This document shows, one piece after another, positions 1-7,097 of a DNA stretch of 12,128 nucleotides. Source of the stretch: an uncultured Clostridia bacterium (GTDB lineage: Bacteria > Bacillota > Clostridia > Oscillospirales > Ruminococcaceae). A program made the translations under genes and the position numbers. The stretch spans positions 1 to 12,128 of the forward strand of contig CALERQ010000026.1 in NCBI GenBank assembly GCA_937907305.1, written 5' to 3'. The notes below the pieces were generated by a model, which saw nothing but the letters and a program-made list of their open reading frames with translations, had not been told where the DNA came from and did no database searches. The number at the start of each line of letters is the position of its first letter. Position 1 is the first letter of the stretch.

Positions 1-874
1 CCCCGCCGATGCCGCCGAAGAAGGTAAGCGGCACGCTGACGACCAGCGCGCAGGGGCAGGAAACAACCAGGAATACCAGGGCACGCTCCACCCAGGTGCC
101 CCAGGCCTGGGAGAAGAACAGGGGCGGAATGACCGCCAGCAAGGCGGCGCCGGCCACAACGCAGGGGGTATACCAGTGGGCAAAGCGGGTGATGAAGCTT
201 TCCACCTTGGCCTTTTGGTCGGCGGCGTTTTCCACCAGCTCCAGGATCTTGGCGGCGGTGGATTCGCCGTAGGCGCTTTGGGTCTGGACCGTGATGACAC
301 CGGTGAGGTTCACCGTGCCGCTGACCACCTGATCGCCCTCCGCCTTATCCTGCGGCAGGCTTTCGCCGGTCAGGGCGGCGGTATTCACGGCGGTGGAGCC
401 TTCCAAAATCACGCCGTCCAGCGGGATCTTTTCGCCGGGGCGGACAATGATGGTCTCCCCTACCTCCACCTCATCGGGATCAACCTTTTCTTCCTGTCCA
501 TTCCGCACCACATTGGCGTAATCGGGGCGGAGATCCATAAGCTGGGTGATATTGCGGCGGGTCTTGCCAACGGCAACGCCCTGGAACCATTCGCCGATCT
601 GATAGAACAGCATAACGGCCACGGCTTCCCGGTAATCGCCCAGCACAAAAGCGCCGATGGTGGCGATGGACATGAGGAATTCCTCGTCCATCAGGTCACC
701 GTGCAGGATCTTGCGGATAGCGCCCCACAGGACATCCCAGCCGACAATGAAATACGGCACGCAGTAGGCCAAAAGCTTCCAGACGCCCTCCAGCGGGAGA
801 ACGAACCACACCAGCGCCAGCAGTACCGCCGCGGCAATGATGCGGGCCAGATGCTTTTTCTGTTTTCTTGTCAT
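1..874 (-). CDS. P1B-type heavy-metal-transporting ATPase (Zn/Cd/Pb type), C-terminus beyond window
   Basis: Membrane pump expected to export a soft divalent metal (Zn, Cd or Pb) using ATP. The 291 residues present hold hydrophobic segments at about 12-50 and 66-97, the actuator domain with TGES at 169-172, a further membrane segment at 234-255, and the metal-binding CPC motif at 273-275 in SCPCALV. The phosphorylation (DKTG) and nucleotide-binding domains lie beyond base 1, so the gene is partial only because of the window edge. Start at 874 is preceded by AAAGGGG. There is no N-terminal metal-binding domain: only a short charged stretch precedes the first membrane helix. That domain is encoded separately by the gene 37 bases upstream. 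Family assignment is firm; the exact metal is inferred from the CPC motif and the CadC-like sensor upstream. Confidence 0.93.
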   Translation of the reverse strand, partial: MTRKQKKHLARIIAAAVLLALVWFVLPLEGVWKLLAYCVPYFIVGWDVLWGAIRKILHGDLMDEEFLMSIATIGAFVLGDYREAVAVMLFYQIGEWFQGVAVGKTRRNITQLMDLRPDYANVVRNGQEEKVDPDEVEVGETIIVRPGEKIPLDGVILEGSTAVNTAALTGESLPQDKAEGDQVVSGTVNLTGVITVQTQSAYGESTAAKILELVENAADQKAKVESFITRFAHWYTPCVVAGAALLAVIPPLFFSQAWGTWVERALVFLVVSCPCALVVSVPLTFFGGIGG

Positions 875-911
875 TTCGGTAATCCCCTTTCCCCGGTGAT
901 GGCGAAAACTA

Positions 912-1133
912 TTACTTGAGCAGAATGCGGCAATCGGGTTCGACGCGCTTGCAGGTCTTTACCACCTCGGCCAGGATGTCATCGTAGCGGGCGTCATCGG
1001 CCTCCAGGGTGAGCTTCTGAGCCAGGTAGCTGACACGGGCATAGGTCACGCCATCGATTTTGGAGATGGCTTCTTCCATCTTAGCGGCGCAGTTGGCGCA
1101 GTCCAGGTCTTCCAGCATGTAGGTCTTTTTCAT
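912..1133 (-). CDS. stand-alone heavy-metal-associated (HMA) domain protein
   Basis: A 73-residue cytoplasmic metal-binding protein of the HMA/CopZ-like fold. The metal motif is LDCANCAAKME, with Cys12 and Cys15 as the CxxC ligands, as in the N-terminal domains of CadA/ZntA pumps; the rest fits the short beta-alpha-beta pattern of the fold. It follows the sensor gene with one base between stop and start, and AAGGAGG precedes its ATG, so the two are surely co-transcribed. The ATPase gene starts 37 bases downstream and lacks this domain, so the protein probably hands metal to the pump or acts as its detached regulatory domain. It is not copper-specific by any visible feature; the Asp before the first Cys is more usual in Zn/Cd/Pb systems. 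Confidence 0.9.
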   Translation of the reverse strand: MKKTYMLEDLDCANCAAKMEEAISKIDGVTYARVSYLAQKLTLEADDARYDDILAEVVKTCKRVEPDCRILLK

Positions 1134-1134
1134 G

Positions 1135-1518
1135 TCAATTTTCCTCCTTGGATGAATGATTGGTGGGGTGGGAATGGCGGTCTTGCTCGGTCAGGTGCTC
1201 GAAGCCCTGCCCGATGATGGTGCGGACATGGTCATCCGCCAGGAAATAGTAGATGGTCTTGCCCTCCCGGCGGGAGGCGACCAGCTTATTTTCCCGCAGC
1301 ACCTTAAGCTGGTGCGAAATGGCGGATTGGGTCATGCCCAGCAGCTCGGCGATGGCACAAACGCAAAGTTCGGATTCAAACAGCGAATATAAGATCCGCA
1401 TGCGGGTGGTATCGCCGAACACCTTGAAGAGATCCGAAAGGTCACAGATCAGCTCCTCCGGGGGCAGCTCCTGCCGCACCGTTTGCAGGATGGCGGTATG
1501 GTCATGCTTTGGCATCAT
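1135..1518 (-). CDS. ArsR/SmtB-family metal-responsive repressor (CadC-like)
   Basis: Winged-helix repressor that should bind its own promoter and release it on metal binding. About 127 residues: a helix-turn-helix with recognition helix around 62-74 (TQSAISHQLKVL) and a wing at 83-92 (RREGKTIYYF). Two possible metal sites are visible: ELCVC at 50-54 with Cys52 and Cys54, as in the alpha3 site of CadC, plus a lone Cys25; and Asp95, His97, His108, Glu111, spaced exactly as the alpha5 zinc ligands of CadC/SmtB. The reading frame opens at 1530, but that ATG has no ribosome site and the GGAGG at 1524-1528 lies inside it, so 1518 (or 1515) is the better start. It is the first gene of a three-gene operon with the HMA protein and the ATPase. 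Confidence 0.92.
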   Translation of the reverse strand: MMPKHDHTAILQTVRQELPPEELICDLSDLFKVFGDTTRMRILYSLFESELCVCAIAELLGMTQSAISHQLKVLRENKLVASRREGKTIYYFLADDHVRTIIGQGFEHLTEQDRHSHPTNHSSKEEN

Positions 1519-1523
1519 TTCGA

Positions 1524-1528
1524 CCTCC
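1524..1528 (-). promoter_or_regulatory. ribosome binding site that decides the sensor start
   Basis: GGAGG on the minus strand lies 5 bases before ATG 1518 and 8 before ATG 1515. It overlaps the upstream in-frame ATG at 1528-1530, which therefore is unlikely to be the start. Confidence 0.7.
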
Positions 1529-1530
1529 AT

Positions 1531-1569
1531 TCATATGTTTTATTGTTCATATGATAGCACGCTCATATG
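1531..1569. promoter_or_regulatory. candidate metal-sensor operator: three TCATATG boxes 16 bp apart
   Basis: TCATATG occurs at 1531-1537, 1547-1553 and 1563-1569, exactly 16 bases apart. The second box overlaps the -10 element and the third fills the spacer. Bases 1548-1569 form a 7-8-7 inverted repeat (CATATGA, 8 bases, TCATATG), the kind of site ArsR/SmtB repressors use. A bound repressor here would block RNA polymerase. Which pair of boxes forms the real operator is not clear. Confidence 0.6.
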
Positions 1570-1579
1570 TTATTGTCAA
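1551..1579 (-). promoter_or_regulatory. sigma-A promoter of the metal operon
   Basis: On the minus strand, -35 TTGACA (1579-1574), a 17-base spacer, and -10 TATCAT (1556-1551). Transcription should start near 1544, giving a leader of about 26 bases before ATG 1518. Confidence 0.75.
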
Positions 1580-1752
1580 CAGCAAATTTGATTTTTCTTT
1601 GACAAAATATCAAAAAGCAGGGGCGGCGGGAGGATCGCGGGGAGGCCAGGAGCGCCCGCAGGCAGGCTTATGCCCGGCGCAGACGGGCTGATGCCTGTCA
1701 AGGGCAGCGACGCCGCATCCGCCGATTCCTCGCGTCGCCCCGGAAAAGGGCG

Positions 1753-1784
1753 CAGAAAAGCCCGGAAAACCGTGGTTCTCCGGG
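1753..1784 (-). terminator. intrinsic terminator of the redox operon
   Basis: On the minus strand a GC-rich hairpin, CCCGGA-G-AAC, loop CACG, GTT-T-TCCGGG (1784-1761), is followed by CTTTTCT. It begins 20 bases after the stop codon of the AGPS-like gene. Between this and the metal promoter (1605-1752) I see only GC-rich non-coding sequence with one imperfect hairpin near 1660-1700. Confidence 0.7.
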
Positions 1785-1804
1785 CCGGCGAAAAACTTTC
1801 AAAT

Positions 1805-3556
1805 TCAGCGGTAGTCTTTCCGTTCGTTCAGGCGCTTCTTTTCTTCGGGCTTCAGGTCCAGGCCGATGGTGCCGCCGGGATTCATGGTGTAATCGGGGTC
1901 AAAGTAATCCTTGAGCGCCCGGAATACGCCGTACTCCTTCTCGCCGATGTAGCCTTCCAGCCAGGGGGCGAACATCTTGCCGATGCCGTGGTGGTGGCTG
2001 ATGGCCGCGCCGGATCTCTGGATGGCATCCAGAATGGTGGTGTGGTAACGCTTAAATTCGGCGGCGTCGTTCATCCGGGTGATGAAGATGAAGTACAGGT
2101 TGGCGCCCTGGGGGTAGCAGTGGCTCATGTGCGTGGTGACGATGGTATTGGGCAGCGCGTGGCAGACCGCGCGGACATCGCGGTGCACCTGCGCCATATT
2201 GGACCAGTTCACACTGCATTCCAGCGTATCGGTGATGACGCTGAAATCCATAAGGGTATCGCGGAGATAAGGGTCATTGAAGCGGCCTTTTTCCCAACTC
2301 CTGGTCACATAGCCGGTCATGGGCATGGCGCCAAAGCGGCGGGCGATTCGATGGATATTCCTCGCCACATTTTGGGAAAAGCCCTTCTCGCCATCGGTAA
2401 AGCCCAGGAACATGCAGCGCTCCATATCCTTGTAGCCCAGCTTATCCAGCAGTGGGGCCAGCGGTGTTTCATCCACATTGTAGAGCTTGAGCATCAAGTG
2501 GGTCTCTTCGGGATCGGAAAGGCGGAACACCGAGGAATAGCCGCATTCGCACTGCATCATCTCCCGGGCGGCCGCCATGGCGGTCTCCCAATCCCGGAAC
2601 ATGTAGGAGAAGCGCTTTCGGTTTTCCGGCTGCCAGCGGAACACCTTGAGGGTCACTTCGGTGAGGACGCCGAAGGTGCCCTCGGAGCCCATCATGATCT
2701 GGTTGAGATCGGGGCCGGTGGCCTCACGGGGGTAGTGGGGAGTGACGATGCGGCCGATGGGGGTGGCGTACTTCTGCGAAAGGACGATATCGGCGATGGT
2801 GCCGTAGTAGGTGCTGTTCTGGCCGGCGCCGCGGGTGACCACCCAGCCGCCCACACTGCTGTACTCGAAGGACTGGGGGAAGTGGCCGCAGGTATACTGC
2901 CGCTTGGCGCCGAAGCGATGGGGAGCATCCTGCAGCGCTTCTTCCAGCATGGGGCCGGAAAGGCCCGCCTGCACGGTGATGGTCTGGTCCACCTCATTGA
3001 AGCTGAGGATCTTATTGAAGCGCTTTCTCATATCCAGCGAGATGCCGCCCTTGGTGGGCTCCACGCCGCGGGTAACGGAGCTGCCGCCGCCGTAGACGTA
3101 CAGCGGAAGCTTATGCTGTGAAGCATAAAGGACAAGCTCTTCCACCTGTTCGGTGGTATCGGGGTAGACCACCACATCCGGCAGGCTGTCGATCTGCTTG
3201 TGCCGCAGACGGAGGAGATCGTAGCCGGTGCAGCCGTAGGCCACCGAAAGCCTTTCGTAATCCCCGGTGGTGACAAATTCTTCTCCGACGATTCTTTTCA
3301 GCGCCTCCAGGTGCTCCGGGGCGATGCGGGAGGGGTGATTCGGGAGAGCGACCTGGTCAAAGCCGATGTCATCGGTGTAGTCCCGGAAGTCCTCATCGGT
3401 CATCTGGAAGGTTTCCTTCATCATCTTGTAGAGGGATTCCTTGGGATACTTGAAAAACTCGGGATCGCCCCAGCGGAAGATGGAGCGATAGCTGCCCGCC
3501 GGGGCGGGGGTCAGCAGCCACTTGGGCTCGAAGCCTTTGTACGGTTTATTGCTCAT
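1805..3556 (-). CDS. FAD-linked oxidase of the alkyl-DHAP synthase (AGPS) family
   Basis: A 583-residue flavoprotein of the VAO/PCMH fold. FAD-binding part: YGGGSSVTRG at 155-164, then CGHFPQSFEYSSVGGWV at 223-239 and SEGTFGVLTE at 291-300, each close to eukaryotic alkylglycerone-phosphate synthase. The cap part holds SHCYPQGANLYF at 478-489 and the HHHGIGK motif at 521-527, the AGPS active-site histidine cluster, with DYTMNPGG near the end. AGPS swaps the acyl chain of acyl-DHAP for a fatty alcohol, making ether lipid precursors; bacterial members may instead oxidise 2-hydroxy acids or related compounds, so the substrate is open. The start at 3556 follows AAAAGGAG and overlaps the DUF1667 gene by 11 bases, so the two are translationally coupled. 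No signal peptide; cytoplasmic or peripherally membrane-bound. Confidence 0.9.
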   Translation of the reverse strand: MSNKPYKGFEPKWLLTPAPAGSYRSIFRWGDPEFFKYPKESLYKMMKETFQMTDEDFRDYTDDIGFDQVALPNHPSRIAPEHLEALKRIVGEEFVTTGDYERLSVAYGCTGYDLLRLRHKQIDSLPDVVVYPDTTEQVEELVLYASQHKLPLYVYGGGSSVTRGVEPTKGGISLDMRKRFNKILSFNEVDQTITVQAGLSGPMLEEALQDAPHRFGAKRQYTCGHFPQSFEYSSVGGWVVTRGAGQNSTYYGTIADIVLSQKYATPIGRIVTPHYPREATGPDLNQIMMGSEGTFGVLTEVTLKVFRWQPENRKRFSYMFRDWETAMAAAREMMQCECGYSSVFRLSDPEETHLMLKLYNVDETPLAPLLDKLGYKDMERCMFLGFTDGEKGFSQNVARNIHRIARRFGAMPMTGYVTRSWEKGRFNDPYLRDTLMDFSVITDTLECSVNWSNMAQVHRDVRAVCHALPNTIVTTHMSHCYPQGANLYFIFITRMNDAAEFKRYHTTILDAIQRSGAAISHHHGIGKMFAPWLEGYIGEKEYGVFRALKDYFDPDYTMNPGGTIGLDLKPEEKKRLNERKDYR

Positions 3557-3932
3557 GGTCATTCTCCTTTTCAGTTTTCTCTTCCAGCAGGCCGGAGGTG
3601 ATGATGATATCCGCCCCCAGGCCCAGCACATTGGGCAGCACCGCTTCTCCCCGCTTCATCGCGCGGGTCACGCATGCGCGGTTGATCTCCCGCATGACAT
3701 CGAAAATTTTATCCTTGGGTATTTCGGCCGAGGTGCGCACGCTGATGACCGGGACCCCCGGGAAAACGGTGCGCACCGTGGTGCAGAGGGTACGGGTGGG
3801 ACAGGTCATCTCGGCCATGGCGAACTGCTCCCCCCGTTTACAGGCATTGCCGGTGACGGTAAAATGGCCGTCCCGCTCTTCGATGCGCAGGGCGCAGCCC
3901 CGTGGGCAGACGATGCAGGTCAGCTCAGTCAT
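3546..3932 (-). CDS. DUF1667 small Cys-rich (probable Fe-S) protein
   Basis: A 128-residue protein of the DUF1667 (COG3862) family. The N-terminus has CIVCPRGC with Cys6, Cys9 and Cys13, then Cys31 in ACKRGEQ, and CPTRTLC (Cys44, Cys50). The first four look like ligands of an iron-sulfur cluster. Family members sit beside GlpA-like and NAD(P)H-type flavoproteins in many anaerobes, for example Thermotoga as far as I recall, and probably carry electrons between them; no activity is proven. It overlaps the upstream oxidoreductase gene by 8 bases and the downstream AGPS-like gene by 11. A GAGGTGA ribosome site lies inside the end of the upstream gene. These overlaps argue for a fixed stoichiometry or a shared complex. 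Confidence 0.88.
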   Translation of the reverse strand: MTELTCIVCPRGCALRIEERDGHFTVTGNACKRGEQFAMAEMTCPTRTLCTTVRTVFPGVPVISVRTSAEIPKDKIFDVMREINRACVTRAMKRGEAVLPNVLGLGADIIITSGLLEEKTEKENDHEQ

Positions 3933-5187
3933 GTTCCATCACCTCAATTTCCAGTTTGATCTGTGAAGCCGCGGTCAGTGCCTGGGCGGAAAGATCCAGC
4001 TCCAACCGTTCCATCTCCGGCGGACGGAGGAAGGGGTACCGGCGGGTGTATATTTCCCGGCCATCGGCTGTGATGACAAGGCGGCAGGGGCCCAGGTTTT
4101 CCCGGCTGCGGAAATAGAGGGTCACAGCGGAACGGTCGGCTGCGACATCCAGCCGCTGGGGAACGGCATACAGCAGTCCCTCCCCCGCCGTGATGGGAAT
4201 GAGGGTTCTTTGCTGCCCCGGACGGTACCGGGCCGCGCTTTTTCCGGCGGCTTCTCCGCTTTCGGAAACATAGTCCACCAGGTCATTGACATGCAGGGCA
4301 TTGCCGCAGGAGAAAACACCGGGGACCGAGGTCATCAGCCCGGCATCGCAGATGGGGCCTTTGGTTTTGGGATCGATGGCCACGCCAAGGCCCTCGGCCA
4401 GCTCGTTTTCCGGGATGAGCCCGACCGAAAGGATGAGGGCATCGCATTCCACGAGCTGCTCGGTGCCGGGAATGGGGTTCATTCGCTCATCCACCTGGGA
4501 AATTTCCACCGCGGTCAGCCGATCCTGCCCAAAGACACGGGTGACGGTATGGGAGAGATAAAGCGGGATATTGTAATCGCGCAGGCACTGGTGGATATTG
4601 CGGGTGAGCCCGGAGGGGGTAGATTTAGCCTCATAAACGCCCAGCACCTGGGCGCCCTCCAGCGTAAGGCGGCGCGCCATGATAAGGCCGATATCCCCGC
4701 TGCCGAGGATGACACACTTCCGGGTGGGCAGCTGACCCAGCAGGTTGGTAAAATGCTGGGCACACCCGGCGGTAAAGACCCCGGCCGGGCGAGTGCCGTG
4801 AATGGAGACCTGCTTGGCGGTCCGCTCCCGGCAGCCAGTGGCCAGCACCAACGCTTTGGCGGCCACCGTTTCCACGCCATCCCGGTTTACCAGGGTGACG
4901 GCAAAGCCTTCGGAGGTCTTTTGGATGCGGGTGACGAAGGTGAGGGTCCTCGCCTCCAGCCCCAGGGCATGAAATTCATCGATGAAGCGGCCGGCATATT
5001 CCGGGCCGGAAAGCTTTTCTCCATACCGCACCAGGCCAAAGCCATCGTGGATGCACTGTTTGAGGATGCCGCCAAGATGGGCTTCCCGCTCGATAAGGAG
5101 GACCGCGGCGCCGTTTTGGTGGGCGGCAATGGCCGCGGCCAGTCCGGCCGGTCCCCCGCCGATGACCAGAACATCAACGGTAAGCAT
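3925..5187 (-). CDS. FAD/NAD(P)-dependent pyridine nucleotide-disulfide-type oxidoreductase
   Basis: A 420-residue flavoprotein with two dinucleotide-binding folds. FAD site: VLVIGGGPAGLAAA around 7-19. NAD(P)H site: VILGSGDIGLIMARR at 159-173. The second FAD contact is PGVFSCGNALHVND at 289-302. ATGCRER at 116-122 and FTAGCAQHF at 138-146 are typical of the COG0446 group found beside GlpA-like proteins and also of opine/sarcosine oxidase-type subunits. It probably passes electrons between the partner GlpA-like enzyme and NAD(P). The frame extends upstream to 5433, but that part overlaps the previous gene; ATG 5187 has AGGAGG eight bases before it and starts 17 bases after the previous stop. 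The classic redox-active CxxxxC of disulfide reductases is absent. Confidence 0.9.
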   Translation of the reverse strand: MLTVDVLVIGGGPAGLAAAIAAHQNGAAVLLIEREAHLGGILKQCIHDGFGLVRYGEKLSGPEYAGRFIDEFHALGLEARTLTFVTRIQKTSEGFAVTLVNRDGVETVAAKALVLATGCRERTAKQVSIHGTRPAGVFTAGCAQHFTNLLGQLPTRKCVILGSGDIGLIMARRLTLEGAQVLGVYEAKSTPSGLTRNIHQCLRDYNIPLYLSHTVTRVFGQDRLTAVEISQVDERMNPIPGTEQLVECDALILSVGLIPENELAEGLGVAIDPKTKGPICDAGLMTSVPGVFSCGNALHVNDLVDYVSESGEAAGKSAARYRPGQQRTLIPITAGEGLLYAVPQRLDVAADRSAVTLYFRSRENLGPCRLVITADGREIYTRRYPFLRPPEMERLELDLSAQALTAASQIKLEIEVMEHD

Positions 5188-5204
5188 GTTTTCTCCCTCC
5201 TTCG

Positions 5205-6902
5205 TCATTTGGTTTTGCCATAGGTGATGACCGCTTCCCCGGAGGATTTTCTGACCTCCTCCAACGGACAGCCCAGGAATTCGGCAATGATTTGAGTGAC
5301 CAGCGGTGAGCAGAACCCGCCCTGGCAGCGGCCCATGCCGGGCCGTACCCGCTTTTTGATGCCATCCACCGTGGGAACTGGGATGGGCGAACGCAGAGCA
5401 TCCAGGATCTCGCCCTTGCTTACCTCCTCGCACCGGCAGACGATGACGCCGTAATTGGGGTTCTGCCGGATGAGGGCGGCCCGCTGCTCATCACTCATTT
5501 CCCGCAGGACGGGCGGGCCGTGGCGGATGGGATCATAGTTTTCGTTCCTTGCGACCGGCTTAAGCGCGGAAAGATAGCCGACCGCCATTTTTTCGATATC
5601 CAGCGCGACGGCCGGGGCGGCGGTAAGCCCCGGGGATTGAATCCCGGCGCAGTGCAGAATATTGCCGGTTTTGCGGCCCATTTCGATGATGAAGTCCTCT
5701 TCGAAAGTGGGCGCGCGCACCCCGGTAAAGTAGGTGATGATATCCCCCCTGGAAAGGGCGCGCATGGTGCGCTGCTGCTTTTGGAACACACGGTCGATAC
5801 TTTCCCGGTGGGTTTCGGTGTTCTCTTTTTCCCAGGTTTCTATGGCATCGGGGCCAACCAGCAGGTTACCGTGGACGGTGTGCAGGATGCCGCCGCCTTT
5901 GGAGTGGTGAGTGTTCCGGGTAATATCCATGACCGAAGCGATGGTATGCATATAGACCCCGGCCTTTTTATCCAGGATGGAATTGGTGCCGCGGCGGGGA
6001 TGAATGGAGAAGAAGCGGTCCCCCGCCATGGCGGCGATCTCCTCCGCGAAGACGCCAGCGGCATTGATGACCAGGGCGGGATAAACGGTGCCGCGGTTGG
6101 TGGCAACACTATGTATTTTGCCATCCTGTACCGCCATGCCCAGCACGGCGGTATTCAGCGAGACCTCTGCGCCGTTTTGCACGGCGTTTTCGGCATAGGC
6201 GATGGTGAGCCCGTAGGGGCAAACACAGCCGGAGGACGGATTGGAGATGGCAAAGGCGAAACGGAGATTGGGCTCCCGGCGGCGCAGCTCCTCCCCGGAG
6301 ATGAGCTTGGTATCGGCGATGCCGTCCCGATTTTTGCGGACGCGGCAATAGAGGGCGATGAGCGGTTTGAGCCAGGCCTTTTCAAAACAGACATACTGCC
6401 CCACCCGCTTAAAGGGAACATCAAGTTCCCGGCAGAGCTGATCGTACATGGCATTGCCCCGGCGGACATAGTGGTGCTTGAGAGAGCCGCGGGAAAGATC
6501 GATGCCGGGGTGGACCTCGCCGTCATTGCGGCCGGAAGCCTGCAGCGCCAGATCGGCTTCCTTTTCCACCAGCAGGATATCCAGCTTCCACTTGGAGAGT
6601 TCCCGGGCGATGGAGGCCCCGGAAATGCCCCCGCCGATGATGAGGACATCCGGCTTTCTGCCTTCCAGGGCGGTATCCCGCAGGGTGGGCTGGCGCATGG
6701 GTCGGGCCTTTACCTCATCGCAGCGGATATCATTGACCACATGGGTGGTGCTGTATTTTACGGCCGCCAGAGAACAGGCTTCGATCACTTCCCCCCAGGT
6801 GGGCAGCCGCCCGCTGAGGACAATGCTGCCCTCCGAAAGCGTGGCTGTTACCGCCGGGCCAAAGCGTTTTTTCAGCCGCCAGTTTATCCTGCGGATGTTC
6901 AT
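5205..6902 (-). CDS. GlpA-like FAD-dependent dehydrogenase with BON-like N-terminus and BFD-like [2Fe-2S] domain
   Basis: A 565-residue first gene of the operon, related to anaerobic glycerol-3-phosphate dehydrogenase subunit A. Residues 1-65 resemble a BON domain (a TLSEGSIVLSGRLPTWGEV stretch, then HVVNDIR). The FAD fold starts at DVLIIGGGISGASIAREL (85-102), followed by QASGRNDGEVHPG. The C-terminal domain has Cys489, Cys491, Cys526 and Cys531 (CRCEE...GRCQGGFC), the ligand set of a BFD-like [2Fe-2S] cluster as in GlpA. The likely reaction is oxidation of glycerol 3-phosphate or a similar hydroxy compound, with electrons leaving through the iron-sulfur cluster to the next two gene products. 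The start at 6902 is chosen over an upstream ATG at 6932 because GGGAGGTG sits 7 bases before it. No glycerol kinase or transporter lies in the window, so the substrate is inferred. Confidence 0.88.
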   Translation of the reverse strand: MNIRRINWRLKKRFGPAVTATLSEGSIVLSGRLPTWGEVIEACSLAAVKYSTTHVVNDIRCDEVKARPMRQPTLRDTALEGRKPDVLIIGGGISGASIARELSKWKLDILLVEKEADLALQASGRNDGEVHPGIDLSRGSLKHHYVRRGNAMYDQLCRELDVPFKRVGQYVCFEKAWLKPLIALYCRVRKNRDGIADTKLISGEELRRREPNLRFAFAISNPSSGCVCPYGLTIAYAENAVQNGAEVSLNTAVLGMAVQDGKIHSVATNRGTVYPALVINAAGVFAEEIAAMAGDRFFSIHPRRGTNSILDKKAGVYMHTIASVMDITRNTHHSKGGGILHTVHGNLLVGPDAIETWEKENTETHRESIDRVFQKQQRTMRALSRGDIITYFTGVRAPTFEEDFIIEMGRKTGNILHCAGIQSPGLTAAPAVALDIEKMAVGYLSALKPVARNENYDPIRHGPPVLREMSDEQRAALIRQNPNYGVIVCRCEEVSKGEILDALRSPIPVPTVDGIKKRVRPGMGRCQGGFCSPLVTQIIAEFLGCPLEEVRKSSGEAVITYGKTK

Positions 6903-6923
6903 TTTCCGGCACCTCCCGTCCCT

Positions 6924-6941
6924 GTCGGCCAAGCGACCGAC
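6924..6941. promoter_or_regulatory. inverted repeat, candidate TetR operator 1
   Basis: GTCGGCC-AAGC-GACCGAC: 6 of 7 bases match between the arms. It lies just downstream of the expected start of the redox-operon transcript (about +5 to +22), where a bound repressor would block transcription. Confidence 0.4.
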
Positions 6942-6952
6942 TCTATAGCCAA

Positions 6953-6981
6953 ATGATACCGCCTGCCGGGAGAGATGTCAA
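6953..6981 (-). promoter_or_regulatory. sigma-A promoter of the redox operon
   Basis: On the minus strand, -35 TTGACA (6981-6976), a 17-base spacer and -10 TATCAT (6958-6953). The start of transcription should fall near 6946, leaving a leader of about 44 bases. The boxes are near consensus, so a repressor is expected if the operon is regulated. Confidence 0.75.
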
Positions 6982-7004
6982 GACGGCAACGGAGTAGGCG
7001 GGAG

Positions 7005-7022
7005 AAAATTTCCGCAAATTTT
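7005..7022. promoter_or_regulatory. perfect AT-rich inverted repeat, candidate TetR operator 2
   Basis: AAAATTT-CCGC-AAATTTT, a perfect 7-4-7 repeat in otherwise GC-rich DNA, lies between the two divergent promoters, 17 bases upstream of the -35 of the regulator promoter and 23 upstream of the -35 of the redox promoter. It could be an operator or an AT-rich upstream element. Confidence 0.4.
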
Positions 7023-7038
7023 ACACCGCCGGGCAGGA

Positions 7039-7067
7039 TGGACAGCCGTCCGCTTTCATGGTACAAT
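7039..7067 (+). promoter_or_regulatory. promoter of the TetR-fusion operon
   Basis: -35 TGGACA (7039-7044), a 17-base spacer and -10 TACAAT (7062-7067). The -10 is extended by TGG (7059-7061), which compensates for the imperfect -35. Confidence 0.7.
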
Positions 7068-7097
7068 TCGGGGTAGAAACAGGAAAGGAGCTGGCAT

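Noticed and set aside
1573..1605. TTGTCAA ... TTGACAA inverted repeat as a second operator or a divergent plus-strand promoter
   Set aside because: One arm is simply the -35 box of the metal promoter; no -10 box or gene follows on the plus strand.
1660..1700. Imperfect hairpin between the terminator and the metal promoter as a small RNA
   Set aside because: The stem has a four-by-four internal mismatch and there is no promoter or T-run beside it.
1670..3121. Long plus-strand reading frame opposite the AGPS-like gene
   Set aside because: Its translation is rich in Gly, Ala and His with no recognisable motif, and the opposite strand encodes a complete, clearly conserved enzyme. It is a GC-rich antisense shadow.
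5520..6956. Long plus-strand reading frame opposite the GlpA-like gene
   Set aside because: Same reasoning: the minus-strand protein has FAD and [2Fe-2S] motifs and a ribosome site; the plus frame has none.
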